Origin: an uncultured Clostridia bacterium
Lineage (GTDB): Bacteria > Bacillota > Clostridia > Christensenellales > Aristaeellaceae
Assembly: GCA_946409855.1 (NCBI GenBank)
Contig: CAMJXZ010000001.1
Location: forward strand, 1-42,808
Direction: 5' to 3'
Length of the DNA stretch: 42,808 bases
In this document: piece after piece, positions 32,739-40,503 of the stretch
How the letters are laid out: every line of letters starts with the position of its first letter
How positions within the stretch are numbered: position 1 is the first letter of the stretch
Position numbers and translations under genes: made by a program
Notes under the pieces: generated by a model
The model's database searches: none
Told to the model about the DNA's origin: nothing
The model's input: only the letters and a program-made list of their open reading frames with translations

Positions 32739-33851
32739 ATGCCTCCTGTCAGCGTTCTGATCAAGCCGGCGTCCGGCAGCTGCAACATGCGCTGCGACTA
32801 TTGCTTTTACTGTGACGAAGCGAAAAAGCGCCGGCAGGCCGCTTGCGGCATGATGACGGAGGAAACGCTGAAAAACGCGGTCCGGCGGTGCGTGATCCCG
32901 GCGCAGGGCTCCTGCGCCATCGCCTTTCAGGGCGGGGAACCCACGCTCCGCGGCCTGCCTTTTTTTGAAAAGGCGGTGGCATACGCCCGGCACTTTAACC
33001 GGGACGGCATCCGGATCGATTTCGCCCTGCAGACCAACGGCTATGAAATCACGGAGGACTGGTGCCGCTTTCTGGCAGAAAACCGCTTTCTGGTGGGCGT
33101 ATCGGTGGACGGCGTTCAGGAAACCCACGACCGCTTCCGCCGCGGGCAGGACGGCGGGCCCACCTACCAGCGCGTCCTTGAGACGATCGGCCTGTTTGAC
33201 AGGCATCGCGTCGACTACAATATCCTGACCGTGGTGCACCGGGAAACCGCCGGAAACATCCGCGCCATCTACCGGGATTACCGGAAACGGGGCTGGAAAT
33301 ACCTGCAGTTCATCGCCTGCCTGGACCCGCTGGGGGAAGAACGGGGAAAGCGGCCCTACTCCCTGACGCCCGAAGCCTGGGGACAGTTCCTCCATGAACT
33401 GTTCGGCCTGTGGTACGAGGATTATCTGCGGGGGGACGCGCCCTTTATCCGGCAGTTCGAAAACTATATCGGGATTTGCCTGGGGATCGCCCCGGAAGCC
33501 TGCGAACAAAGGGGCGCCTGCGGCGTTCAGTACGTGATCGAGGCGGACGGCAGCGTGTATCCCTGTGATTTTTACGCGCTGGACGAATGGAAGCTGGGCA
33601 ATATCAACCAGGACCGCCTCCCCCAGCTTCAGGAGCGGGCGGACGCGCTGGGCTTCCGCGCCCGTTCCGGGAACCATCCCCTGAAATGCCGGGCGTGCAA
33701 ATGGCTGTTTCTGTGCCGGGGCGGGTGTTTCCGCAGCCGGCTGGAAACGGGCGGGGACGCGGGGCTCAACTATTTCTGCGAAGGATACCGCATGTTTTTT
33801 GACCGCTGGGGGGATACGATGATGGAAATCGCCCGGCAGCTCCGAAGATAG
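32739..33851 (+). CDS. Anaerobic sulfatase-maturating radical SAM enzyme (anSME)
   Basis: 370 residues, the usual anSME size. It converts the active-site Cys or Ser of sulfatases to formylglycine under anaerobic conditions. Radical SAM cluster: CNMRCDYC (Cys15, 19, 22), followed by FQGGEPTL and LQTNGYEI. The SPASM/twitch region has the cysteines for two auxiliary clusters (CEQRGACGVQYV, YPCDFYALDEWKLGN, KCRACKWLFLCRGGC, YFCEGYR), and the PCDFYALDE segment holds the expected catalytic Asp. The start follows GGAAGGGATGAAA. A Cys-type sulfatase gene lies convergently 132 bases away, its evident client. The gene is divergent from the Hsp70 operon and has its own promoter. Confidence 0.93.
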   Translation: MPPVSVLIKPASGSCNMRCDYCFYCDEAKKRRQAACGMMTEETLKNAVRRCVIPAQGSCAIAFQGGEPTLRGLPFFEKAVAYARHFNRDGIRIDFALQTNGYEITEDWCRFLAENRFLVGVSVDGVQETHDRFRRGQDGGPTYQRVLETIGLFDRHRVDYNILTVVHRETAGNIRAIYRDYRKRGWKYLQFIACLDPLGEERGKRPYSLTPEAWGQFLHELFGLWYEDYLRGDAPFIRQFENYIGICLGIAPEACEQRGACGVQYVIEADGSVYPCDFYALDEWKLGNINQDRLPQLQERADALGFRARSGNHPLKCRACKWLFLCRGGCFRSRLETGGDAGLNYFCEGYRMFFDRWGDTMMEIARQLRR

Positions 33852-33867
33852 CCGCGGCTATCGCGTC

Positions 33868-34028
33868 ATACTAAGATCAGATAAAAATGCTAAAAGATTG
33901 TGCGTAGATTTGGCGGTTCATCAAGGAAACTGGCCGAAAGCGTACCCGTAGGTACGGTGAGGGCAGTTGACGCAGAGGAAGCGTCAAAGATGCGTGCAAG
34001 ATTTAGCAGTTTTATCAGAGATTAGTAT
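33868..34028. repeat. Inverted-repeat-bounded element, copy B
   Basis: About 161 bp between the maturase gene and the sulfatase coding body. Terminal inverted repeats of 19 bp match at 16 positions (33868-33886 against the complement of 34010-34028, ATACTAA..TC.GATAAAA). Pairing continues inward (TGCTAAA...TTTAGCA). The core shares ATCAAGGAA (33920-33928) and CCGAAAGCGTACCCG (33934-33948) with copy A. Local hairpins CGTACC-CGTA-GGTACG and GACGC-AGAGGAA-GCGTC are present. It lacks copy A's 11-bp hairpin. The sulfatase stop codon lies inside it. Confidence 0.7.
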
Positions 34029-35465
34029 CAGCCCCAGCCGCTGCCACTGCTCTTTGGGCGCGTCCGCCTCCGCCATCAGCCGGCTCAGCGTGCTCTCAAA
34101 AACGGCATGCAGCGCCGGGTCCCGGATGGGGGACAGCTGGCGGGGGTCGCTCTCAAGATCGTACAGCACGGTGCCGTCCGCCTCAAGGTCCCTGACCACA
34201 TCCCCGGCGCCGGACCGGAACCGCATGACCGGCAGGCCCTTGGTAAAGGAAAAGCCTTCCGACCGTTCCATGGTTTTGAGTTCATCCCCGGTAAAAAAGC
34301 CGTCCATGTGCGTGGGCAGAAGGGTGTACTCAAAGAGCGGCGCGTTGCCCGGAAGCGGCGCGCGGACGTAGAAATACCGGCCGTCGGTGCAGCAGACATG
34401 GCGGCCGAACCAGCCGAAGAGCGCGCCCGCACGCACGGGCTCGTCCCGCTCCAGCACGGGCAGAAGATCCCTGCCCCGCATGTCCGGCGGAAGCGGCGCG
34501 CCGAAAAAGGTCAGCAGGGTAGCCGGCAGGTCGATGGTCTGCACCAGAGCCCCGCGCCGGACGCCCGCCTGCCCGCACCGCGGGTCCCAGATAAACAGGG
34601 GCGTATGCACCACTTCTTCATAGGGGCGCATATAGTTCTTGGCCCAGTAGCCGTGCTCGCCCAGCATGTAGCCGTGGTCCGTACACACGATCAGCATGGT
34701 GTCGCGCCACAGATCATACCGGTCAAAGGCGTCCAGAACGCGCCCCAGGCTGCAATCGCACATGGACAGCAGCGCGGCGTACCGCCTGCGCACGTGGGTG
34801 ACCGTGTCCTCCCCTTCCGTGACCGGCTGATACCGGGGCCAGTCCATCTCGGGCCCGGCGTACGCTTCCGGGTACAGCGCGCGGTACTTTTCCGGGGCGA
34901 AAAAAGGCTCGTGGGGGTCAAAGGCCTCCAGGTGGAGCAGCCACCGGTCCTTTTCCCGGTTGTCTTCGATAAAGCGGAGCCCCGCGTCAAAGGTGAGCGT
35001 CTGCGGATGGACGCTTTCTTCGCCCATATAGCGGCGGTTGACGCGGTCCTGCCGCCGCAGGTCGTGGTGTCCCGTCTCCCCCGCCGCGCCCTTCCAGGGA
35101 TCCCCTTCCTGTCCGCGCACGCCTTCCCAGGTGGAATAGCGGGTGTGATAGGTCGCGCCACCGTCCTGCCAGTAATGGTAATGGTCGGTGGTCAGGTGGG
35201 TATGCACCCCCATCCTGCTCAGGATCTCGGGCATGGAATCGTCAAAAGGTTCCACGGGCCCCCAGGAGCGGTGCAGGAAATGATACCGCCCCGTATGCAG
35301 CTCCCTCCGGGCGGGCATGCAGGGCAGGCCGCCGGCGTAGCAGGTGTCAAACTGCACGGCATGGCCGGCCAGCCGGTCAAAATTCGGCGTGACCGTTTCC
35401 CGGCAGCCGTAGGGCGAAAGCATATGGCGGTTCAGGGAGTCAAACATGATCATCACAGCGCGCAC
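33984..35465 (-). CDS. Cys-type sulfatase (alkaline-phosphatase superfamily)
   Basis: 493 residues, starting with GTG at 35465 (GGGGAGGG 7 bases upstream). Cytoplasmic by lack of signal peptide. The sulfatase signature CMPAR (Cys49 to Arg53 in GGLPCMPARRELHTGR) supplies the Cys that the neighbouring maturase oxidises to formylglycine. Metal ligands: MFDSLNRHML (Asp9) and CTDHGYMLGEHG. It hydrolyses sulfate esters; the substrate is probably a glycan or small sulfated molecule, given the surrounding glycosidases. The final 14 residues (ILISDKTAKSCTHL) are encoded by repeat element B, so the original C-terminus was probably replaced. Last gene of the minus-strand glycan locus, 18 bases after the esterase gene. 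Confidence 0.92.
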   Translation of the reverse strand: MRAVMIMFDSLNRHMLSPYGCRETVTPNFDRLAGHAVQFDTCYAGGLPCMPARRELHTGRYHFLHRSWGPVEPFDDSMPEILSRMGVHTHLTTDHYHYWQDGGATYHTRYSTWEGVRGQEGDPWKGAAGETGHHDLRRQDRVNRRYMGEESVHPQTLTFDAGLRFIEDNREKDRWLLHLEAFDPHEPFFAPEKYRALYPEAYAGPEMDWPRYQPVTEGEDTVTHVRRRYAALLSMCDCSLGRVLDAFDRYDLWRDTMLIVCTDHGYMLGEHGYWAKNYMRPYEEVVHTPLFIWDPRCGQAGVRRGALVQTIDLPATLLTFFGAPLPPDMRGRDLLPVLERDEPVRAGALFGWFGRHVCCTDGRYFYVRAPLPGNAPLFEYTLLPTHMDGFFTGDELKTMERSEGFSFTKGLPVMRFRSGAGDVVRDLEADGTVLYDLESDPRQLSPIRDPALHAVFESTLSRLMAEADAPKEQWQRLGLILISDKTAKSCTHL

Positions 35466-35483
35466 AGCCGTTCCCTCCCCTGT

Positions 35484-36362
35484 TCAGACGGCGCCGGCCA
35501 GGAGCCTGCCGGCCAGTTCGTCATGAATGACCCGCCGGACCTCCGGACCCCAGAAATTCCCTTCGTGCTCCGCCCCGTCCACATAATACGCCCGGACAGA
35601 CGCGCCGGCGTCCCGCAGCGCCTTGTACATCCGTTCCGTCTGTTCGCACGGCAGGACCGTATCCGCGGTCCCGTGAAGCAGCAGAAAGGGCGGATATTTT
35701 TTGCCCGGCTTTGCCAGCAGGGCGGGGCTGTACTCCGCCAGCCGGGCCTGCCACGAAGACCGGTCCGGCCCCAGCATCCTTGTCAGGCGCTCCTCCGTTT
35801 TCTCCCGGTTCTTTTGAAGCCGCTGGGCAAACAGCGTCACCAGCTCCGCGGGGCCGAAGCAGGAGACCACGGCGCAGACGGCGTCGCTCTGCTCCGGGTA
35901 TTCTTCGGTGCGGTAGCGGGGGTCGTCCCCCGTCACCCCCAGCAGGCACACCGTATTGCCGCCGGAAGAGGTGCCGAAGGCCGCCACCCGCTTTGGGTCG
36001 ATGTGGTATTCCCCGGCATGGGCCCGAAGATAACGGACGGCGCACTTTACGTCCAGCAGAAACGCCGGGAACGGGTGGCCGTCCAGGGTGCTGCGGTGGC
36101 TCACCGTGGCGACGGCGATCCCTTCTTCCGCAAAGCGCGACAGCATCGGCAGCTCATAATCAAGGTCGGGCGTCGTCCACCCGCTCCCCTGCACAAACAC
36201 GATCAGCGGCGTCGGCGGGATATCCCCCCGCCGGTCCCGGTGCGCCCAGGGCAGGACCAGCGTCAGCGTCTGCCCATTCCGGGAATAGACCACATGCTGC
36301 TTCAGCTCCGCCTGGCCCGAAAGCAGCGGGTTCATGGGCAGATGGCCGATCTGCTCGATCAT
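35484..36362 (-). CDS. Alpha/beta-hydrolase esterase (BD-FAE/lipase-like)
   Basis: 292 residues, no signal peptide. Oxyanion-hole strand IVFVQGSGWTTPD, nucleophile elbow AAFGTSSGGNTVCLL, acid region LLLHGTADTVLPCEQ and catalytic His in VDGAEHEGNFW are in the order expected for carbohydrate-associated esterases of the BD-FAE / hormone-sensitive-lipase group. Likely removes acyl groups from imported oligosaccharides (inference from context). AAGGAGG lies 7 bases before the ATG. It lies 21 bases after GH30 and 18 bases before the sulfatase. Confidence 0.87.
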   Translation of the reverse strand: MIEQIGHLPMNPLLSGQAELKQHVVYSRNGQTLTLVLPWAHRDRRGDIPPTPLIVFVQGSGWTTPDLDYELPMLSRFAEEGIAVATVSHRSTLDGHPFPAFLLDVKCAVRYLRAHAGEYHIDPKRVAAFGTSSGGNTVCLLGVTGDDPRYRTEEYPEQSDAVCAVVSCFGPAELVTLFAQRLQKNREKTEERLTRMLGPDRSSWQARLAEYSPALLAKPGKKYPPFLLLHGTADTVLPCEQTERMYKALRDAGASVRAYYVDGAEHEGNFWGPEVRRVIHDELAGRLLAGAV

Positions 36363-36383
36363 GGGCAGGCCTCCTTCCGTCCG

Positions 36384-37733
36384 TCAGACCTCATCGGGCG
36401 CGAATACAAAGGTGCTGATGCTGTCCCCCTCCAGGACGGCGGGCCATACCCGGTCCCGCAGCCGCAGGAAAAAAGACAGCTTTTCAACCCCGGGGTTCAT
36501 GACCGCCGCGCAGACGGAGCCGTCCGGGTTCTGAACCGCGGCGGCCTCCAGGCTGCCGCTGAACCGGCTCAGCCCGATCCGCCGGGCGCCTGGCCGGATG
36601 AAACGGCTGAAATGCCCGATATAATCGTAAGAAAGGTTTCGGGTAAGCTCCCCGGTTCGGGTGTTGTACATCACCGGCGCGTCGCAGTAGTTGCCCACAT
36701 GGTTGGGCCCGCCCTGTTCGTCCAGAAGCAGGTTCCAGTCCAGGAACACGTTCATCCCGGCGTTCAGGCTGCCGATCAGCTCGTGGGCGTACATCCGGGC
36801 GTTGCGCAGCTGGCTGTTTTCCCCGTAGACGCTGTATTCCACGCATGCCTCCGAAAAAACGATCCGCTTGTCCGGAAAGCGGTCGCGGATCATCTGCAGC
36901 GCCTCAAAATGATCGCCGCTGTACCAGTGCACCGCCACGCCGTCCACCATTTTTTCCGTTTCAGCGTCTGAGAGGGTTTCGCAGGCCCGGTCGAACAGCC
37001 GTTCTTTGTTGTGATCCCAGATCAGGATCCTCACATGGGAAAGCCCGTTTTTCTGCAGCGCCGGATACAGCGCGCCGCGGATGAATTCGCCTTCCTCAGC
37101 GCCTGTAAACAGACAGGAATCCCACGTCTGGCTCGCCTTCGGCTCGTTCTGGACGGACAGGAAGCGCGGGCGGATGCCGGCCTTTTCCGCTTCCCGGAGA
37201 TAGCGGCAGATGTATTCCGCCCACAGGCCGTAGTATTCCTTTTTCAGCTTTCCGCCGTGCTTGCGGGAGCCGTTGGTTTTCATCCAGGCGGGCGGTGACC
37301 AGGGGGTGAACATCATCTGGATGGGCTTTCCCGCCGTTTCCTGCGCCCGGCGGAGCAGCGGCAGCACGTAGCGCATCGGACGCTCCATGTCAAAACGGGC
37401 AAGGGACCAGTCGTCCGGGACGTCGTCCGCGGCATACATGCCGCATGAAAAATCGCAGCTGTCAATGGAGGTGCGCCCCAGGGTATAGCCGAGGCCTTCC
37501 GGGGAAAAACAGTCCAGAAGGAACTGTTTCTGCGCCGTTTCCGGCATCAGGGAAAACACATAGCCCGCCGCGTCCGTGAACGCCCCGCCGAAGCCCTCGA
37601 CGCACTGGTATTTCATCTGCGGGTACAGGTTGACCACGTCCTTTTCCCGGCCGGCCTGCTTCTCATCGTGAAACAGCTCCAGGACAGCGCTTTGTTTCTT
37701 TCCGTCCCGGAACAGCGTTGTGTATTGCTTCAT
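36384..37733 (-). CDS. Glycoside hydrolase family 30 (glucosylceramidase-type)
   Basis: 449 residues with no signal peptide, so intracellular. GH30 hallmarks: GFGGAFTDAAGYVF at 47-60, RTSIDSCDFSCGMYA, FTPWSPPAWMKTNG at 142-155, acid/base Glu197 in FLSVQNEPKASQTWDS, and nucleophile Glu295 in VFSEACVEY. The beta-sandwich follows to the end (YIGHFSRFIRPGARRIG, VAVMNPG-like region). Clan GH-A retaining beta-glucosidase or beta-glucosylceramidase activity is typical of this subgroup; other beta-glycosides such as beta-xyloside are possible. AAAGGAG precedes the ATG. It lies between the LacI regulator (15 bases) and the esterase (21 bases). Confidence 0.93.
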   Translation of the reverse strand: MKQYTTLFRDGKKQSAVLELFHDEKQAGREKDVVNLYPQMKYQCVEGFGGAFTDAAGYVFSLMPETAQKQFLLDCFSPEGLGYTLGRTSIDSCDFSCGMYAADDVPDDWSLARFDMERPMRYVLPLLRRAQETAGKPIQMMFTPWSPPAWMKTNGSRKHGGKLKKEYYGLWAEYICRYLREAEKAGIRPRFLSVQNEPKASQTWDSCLFTGAEEGEFIRGALYPALQKNGLSHVRILIWDHNKERLFDRACETLSDAETEKMVDGVAVHWYSGDHFEALQMIRDRFPDKRIVFSEACVEYSVYGENSQLRNARMYAHELIGSLNAGMNVFLDWNLLLDEQGGPNHVGNYCDAPVMYNTRTGELTRNLSYDYIGHFSRFIRPGARRIGLSRFSGSLEAAAVQNPDGSVCAAVMNPGVEKLSFFLRLRDRVWPAVLEGDSISTFVFAPDEV

Positions 37734-37748
37734 GTCTGCCGCTCCTTT

Positions 37749-38744
37749 TTATGATTCACGGATCCTGCACGAATGGCGGACGACGATGTCCCCCGGGATG
37801 CGGATGATTTTTCCTTCTTTTTGGGCCATCAGCCGGAAAACCTCTTTGGCTGCCTCTACGCCCAGCACCTCCATATGGGTGCGGATGGTGGTCAGGTCCG
37901 GGGTGACGTACCCGGCCAGCTCATGGTCGTCGCAGCCGATCACGCTGACGTCCTCCGGCACGCGGACGCCGAATTCCTTCAGCGCCTCCATGCAGCCCAG
38001 GGCGCTTAAGTCGTTGGCCGCGAACACCGCGTCGGGCAGCTGCCTGCCTTCCTGCAGAAAGCGGTGCATGGAACGGTAGGCGGCGGCGCGCTCAAAGCGC
38101 CCGGACAGAATGTTTTCTTTTTTGAGCGCCAGGCCCGCCTCCCGCATCGCGGTTTCAAAGCCGGCCAGACGCTGGATGCTGTCGTAGTTATTGGGCACGC
38201 CGAAGATGTGCATCAGGTTCCGGTGCCCGAGCCCCATCAGATATTCCGCCGCCATCCTGCCGTGCTCGAACGATTCATAGATGACGCTGGAAATGTTCCT
38301 GCCCGCGGCTTCCTGGTCCATGAACACGATGGGAATGGCGCTCTTCATCAGCTGCTTTTTATCCGCGCCGCTCAGGCCCCCGAACATGATGATCGCGCCG
38401 TCGACGCTCTGGCTCTGCAGCCGGGGAAGGGGCGACTTGTCCTCATCCACGATAAAGATCTGCAGCTCATACCCGTACTTCTGGCACAGGTAATGGATGG
38501 AATCCGCCATGTTCCCGTAATAGCTGCCCGTCATGGAGGTCACGAACAAGCCGATGTTGTGGGTCTGCGCGGCGCGGAGCTGCCGCCCGTTCACATTGGG
38601 GATGTAATTGAGCCGCTTGGCCGCTTCCAGCACATGCTCCCTGGTCTTGGGCTGCACCACGTCCGAGCCGTTGAGGGCGTTGGACACGGTTGCGATGGAA
38701 ACGCCGGCTTCCCGCGCCACATCCTTGATCGTAATCTTGCTCAT
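37749..38744 (-). CDS. LacI-family transcriptional regulator of the glycan locus
   Basis: 331 residues. N-terminal LacI helix-turn-helix ITIKDVAREAGVSIATVSNALNG (4-26) and hinge helix region NVNGRQLRAAQTHNIGLF, then a periplasmic-binding-protein-like sensor domain (FVTSMTGSYYGNMADSI, DGAIIMFGG, VFMDQEAAGRN, FAANDLSALGCMEALKEFG). It likely represses the transport and hydrolase genes until a sugar product binds. It sits inside the operon it probably controls. No unambiguous LacI operator palindrome was found within the window; the main operator may lie upstream of the transporter genes, beyond 42808. Confidence 0.93.
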   Translation of the reverse strand: MSKITIKDVAREAGVSIATVSNALNGSDVVQPKTREHVLEAAKRLNYIPNVNGRQLRAAQTHNIGLFVTSMTGSYYGNMADSIHYLCQKYGYELQIFIVDEDKSPLPRLQSQSVDGAIIMFGGLSGADKKQLMKSAIPIVFMDQEAAGRNISSVIYESFEHGRMAAEYLMGLGHRNLMHIFGVPNNYDSIQRLAGFETAMREAGLALKKENILSGRFERAAAYRSMHRFLQEGRQLPDAVFAANDLSALGCMEALKEFGVRVPEDVSVIGCDDHELAGYVTPDLTTIRTHMEVLGVEAAKEVFRLMAQKEGKIIRIPGDIVVRHSCRIRES

Positions 38745-38778
38745 GTCATTCCGCCTTCTGCCGCGCCCCGCCGGCGCG

Positions 38779-40410
38779 TCAAGTGTCGATATCCGTGATC
38801 AGGGTCTCGATGTCCACGCATCCCCGCACGGTTTTCAGCTTCAGCACGCAGGCGTCCGCCTTTTTTAAGTGCATGCTGGACAAAACCTGCTTGTGCGGCG
38901 CGGCGCTTAAGTCGAACCGCCCCAGCAGCGTTTCATCCTGGTACACTTCCAGCACGGACCTTTCCTCCGCGTAGGTGGCCACCTCCAGCCGGGACAGCAC
39001 CGTCACATCGTACAGGGAATAGCAGGCAAACTCCCCTTCCCGGAGCCTGAGCACATACCGCGCCCAGTCCCCGTCAAAGGCAAAGCGCTTTTTCTGGTCC
39101 GGATAGCGGCAGTACAGCTGCATGCCGGTGTTCCGGCGGTATCCGGTTTCGCAGGGCGTCGTTTCCGAATGGCTGTAGGACTGACCGGGGCCGGGCAGCT
39201 CGTCAAAATCCGTGCCGGCGATGGTGCAGCCCGGCAGCCTGAACACGTTGGCCGCCAGCTTTTCGTTGATGTGGCAGTTTTCCACCAGCATGTTTTTGAG
39301 GTAATCATTCAGGATCTTCTGGGCCTTCTCATAGCCCGGATGGACGCCGCTGCGGGCGTAATCCAGGATCAGCTGCCAGCCCACGGGCGGGATCACCGAG
39401 CAGGGGGAGTTCTGACAGTTCATCTTCTTCCACGGCCACATGTTCACGCCGATGTTCAGGCTGGCCGCCAGCGGCATCAGGGCGGAGAACCATTCCATGG
39501 TATTCTCCCCCGTTTCCCCCAGCCACAGCGGCGCGTTCAGCTTTTCGGACAGCTCCAGCCACGGGGTGAACGCGGAAATATCCGGCGGGCAGCCGTAGCG
39601 GTGAAAGTGGATCACCATTTTGGGGTCATAAGAATGGGTGAAGATCCCGGTTTCCGTGGCCCAGTGGTGGCCTTCCAGGGTGATCAGGTGTCTTTGGTCC
39701 ACCCTGCGGATGCGTTCGATGCACTGTTCATAGAATTCAACCAGCCGGGGCACATATTCTTCCAGGTCGGCATCCCCCGGGAAGCGCACGGGGCGGATGG
39801 GCTCGTTGAGCAGGTCGTATCCCCCGACGATCCAGCGGTCCGCGTACCGCCCGGCGATCTTTTCCCACAGGCACAGGCCCTTTTCAAACTGATCCCGGTC
39901 CATCAGCAGGCGGCACACATCGTCCAGCGAATCGTCGATGTTCGCGCCGGTCTGTCCGCCGGGGGCCCCGTGCAGATCGATGAAGGCGTACAGCCTGTAC
40001 TGCTCGCACCAGCCGATCACCCGGTCCAGGCATTCAAACCCTTCCTCCAGGAAATTGACGCCCGGGCCTTCCCGCATGAACAGGCGGGCGTTGATGGGGA
40101 TGCGGACGGAATTGTAGCCCATTTCCGCCATCATCTGAATATCGTTCTCGGTGATATAGTTCGTACGGAACTTTTTCCAGAATTTATCCGCCCAGGCTTT
40201 CCCGGCCAGTTCTTCCACCACGGCCTCGATGCGGCGGGGACGGTCGAAGCGGGGCAGATCATGGGCCAGCCACATATAGCCCTCGCACAGCAGCCAGTTG
40301 CCCAGGCCCCAGCCCATCAGCAGCACTTCATCCCCCGCGCCGTTCACGATCCGCCGGCCGTCCACATCCAGAAAACCGTTGACCCGGCTGCGGCTGACAT
40401 TCTTTTTCAT
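38779..40410 (-). CDS. Glycoside hydrolase family 5 with C-terminal beta-sandwich domain
   Basis: 543 residues from the ATG at 40410; an upstream in-frame ATG (40500) lies across a stem-loop and lacks a ribosome site. No signal peptide. GH5 blocks: MGWGLGNWLL, MGYNSVRIPIN, YAFIDLHGAPGGQ, acid/base Glu203 in YDLLNEP, IHFHRYGCPP, nucleophile Glu299 in LGETGENT, and MWPWKKMN. The last 150 residues form a beta-rich domain (YSHSETTPCETGYRRNTG, RYVLRLREGEFACYSLYD) like CBM6/35-type carbohydrate-binding modules; this is inference. Likely an intracellular beta-glycosidase acting on imported oligosaccharide. Between the binding-protein gene (93 bases) and lacI (34 bases). Confidence 0.9.
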   Translation of the reverse strand: MKKNVSRSRVNGFLDVDGRRIVNGAGDEVLLMGWGLGNWLLCEGYMWLAHDLPRFDRPRRIEAVVEELAGKAWADKFWKKFRTNYITENDIQMMAEMGYNSVRIPINARLFMREGPGVNFLEEGFECLDRVIGWCEQYRLYAFIDLHGAPGGQTGANIDDSLDDVCRLLMDRDQFEKGLCLWEKIAGRYADRWIVGGYDLLNEPIRPVRFPGDADLEEYVPRLVEFYEQCIERIRRVDQRHLITLEGHHWATETGIFTHSYDPKMVIHFHRYGCPPDISAFTPWLELSEKLNAPLWLGETGENTMEWFSALMPLAASLNIGVNMWPWKKMNCQNSPCSVIPPVGWQLILDYARSGVHPGYEKAQKILNDYLKNMLVENCHINEKLAANVFRLPGCTIAGTDFDELPGPGQSYSHSETTPCETGYRRNTGMQLYCRYPDQKKRFAFDGDWARYVLRLREGEFACYSLYDVTVLSRLEVATYAEERSVLEVYQDETLLGRFDLSAAPHKQVLSSMHLKKADACVLKLKTVRGCVDIETLITDIDT

Positions 40411-40438
40411 CGCGTTCCCATCCTCGTTTTTAAGAGAC

Positions 40439-40470
40439 CTGCCGGAGAGGAAGCACCTCCCCTCCGGCAG
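40439..40470 (-). promoter_or_regulatory. Stem-loop between binding-protein and GH5 genes
   Basis: A 9-bp stem CTGCCGGAG / CTCCGGCAG closes a 14-base loop 33 bases after the binding-protein stop codon. No U-run follows on the minus strand, so it is better read as an mRNA-stabilising or processing hairpin that lets the binding protein be made in excess than as a full terminator. Confidence 0.5.
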
Positions 40471-40503
40471 ACCGGTTTCAGCAATTATAGCACATTTCAA
40501 AGA

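Noticed and set aside
33896..33906. GTGCG in repeat copy B as the 5' end of a group II intron
   Set aside because: No domain V hairpin, no intron-encoded protein, and copy A has no matching GTGCG at that place; the five-base match is chance.
40439..40470. Full intrinsic terminator after the binding-protein gene
   Set aside because: The stem is good, but no U-run follows on the minus strand; listed as a probable processing or stabilising hairpin instead.
40465..40480. ACCGGT-centred sequence near the GH5 gene as a LacI operator
   Set aside because: Only the inner six bases are symmetric and no second copy is found near the other genes of the locus.
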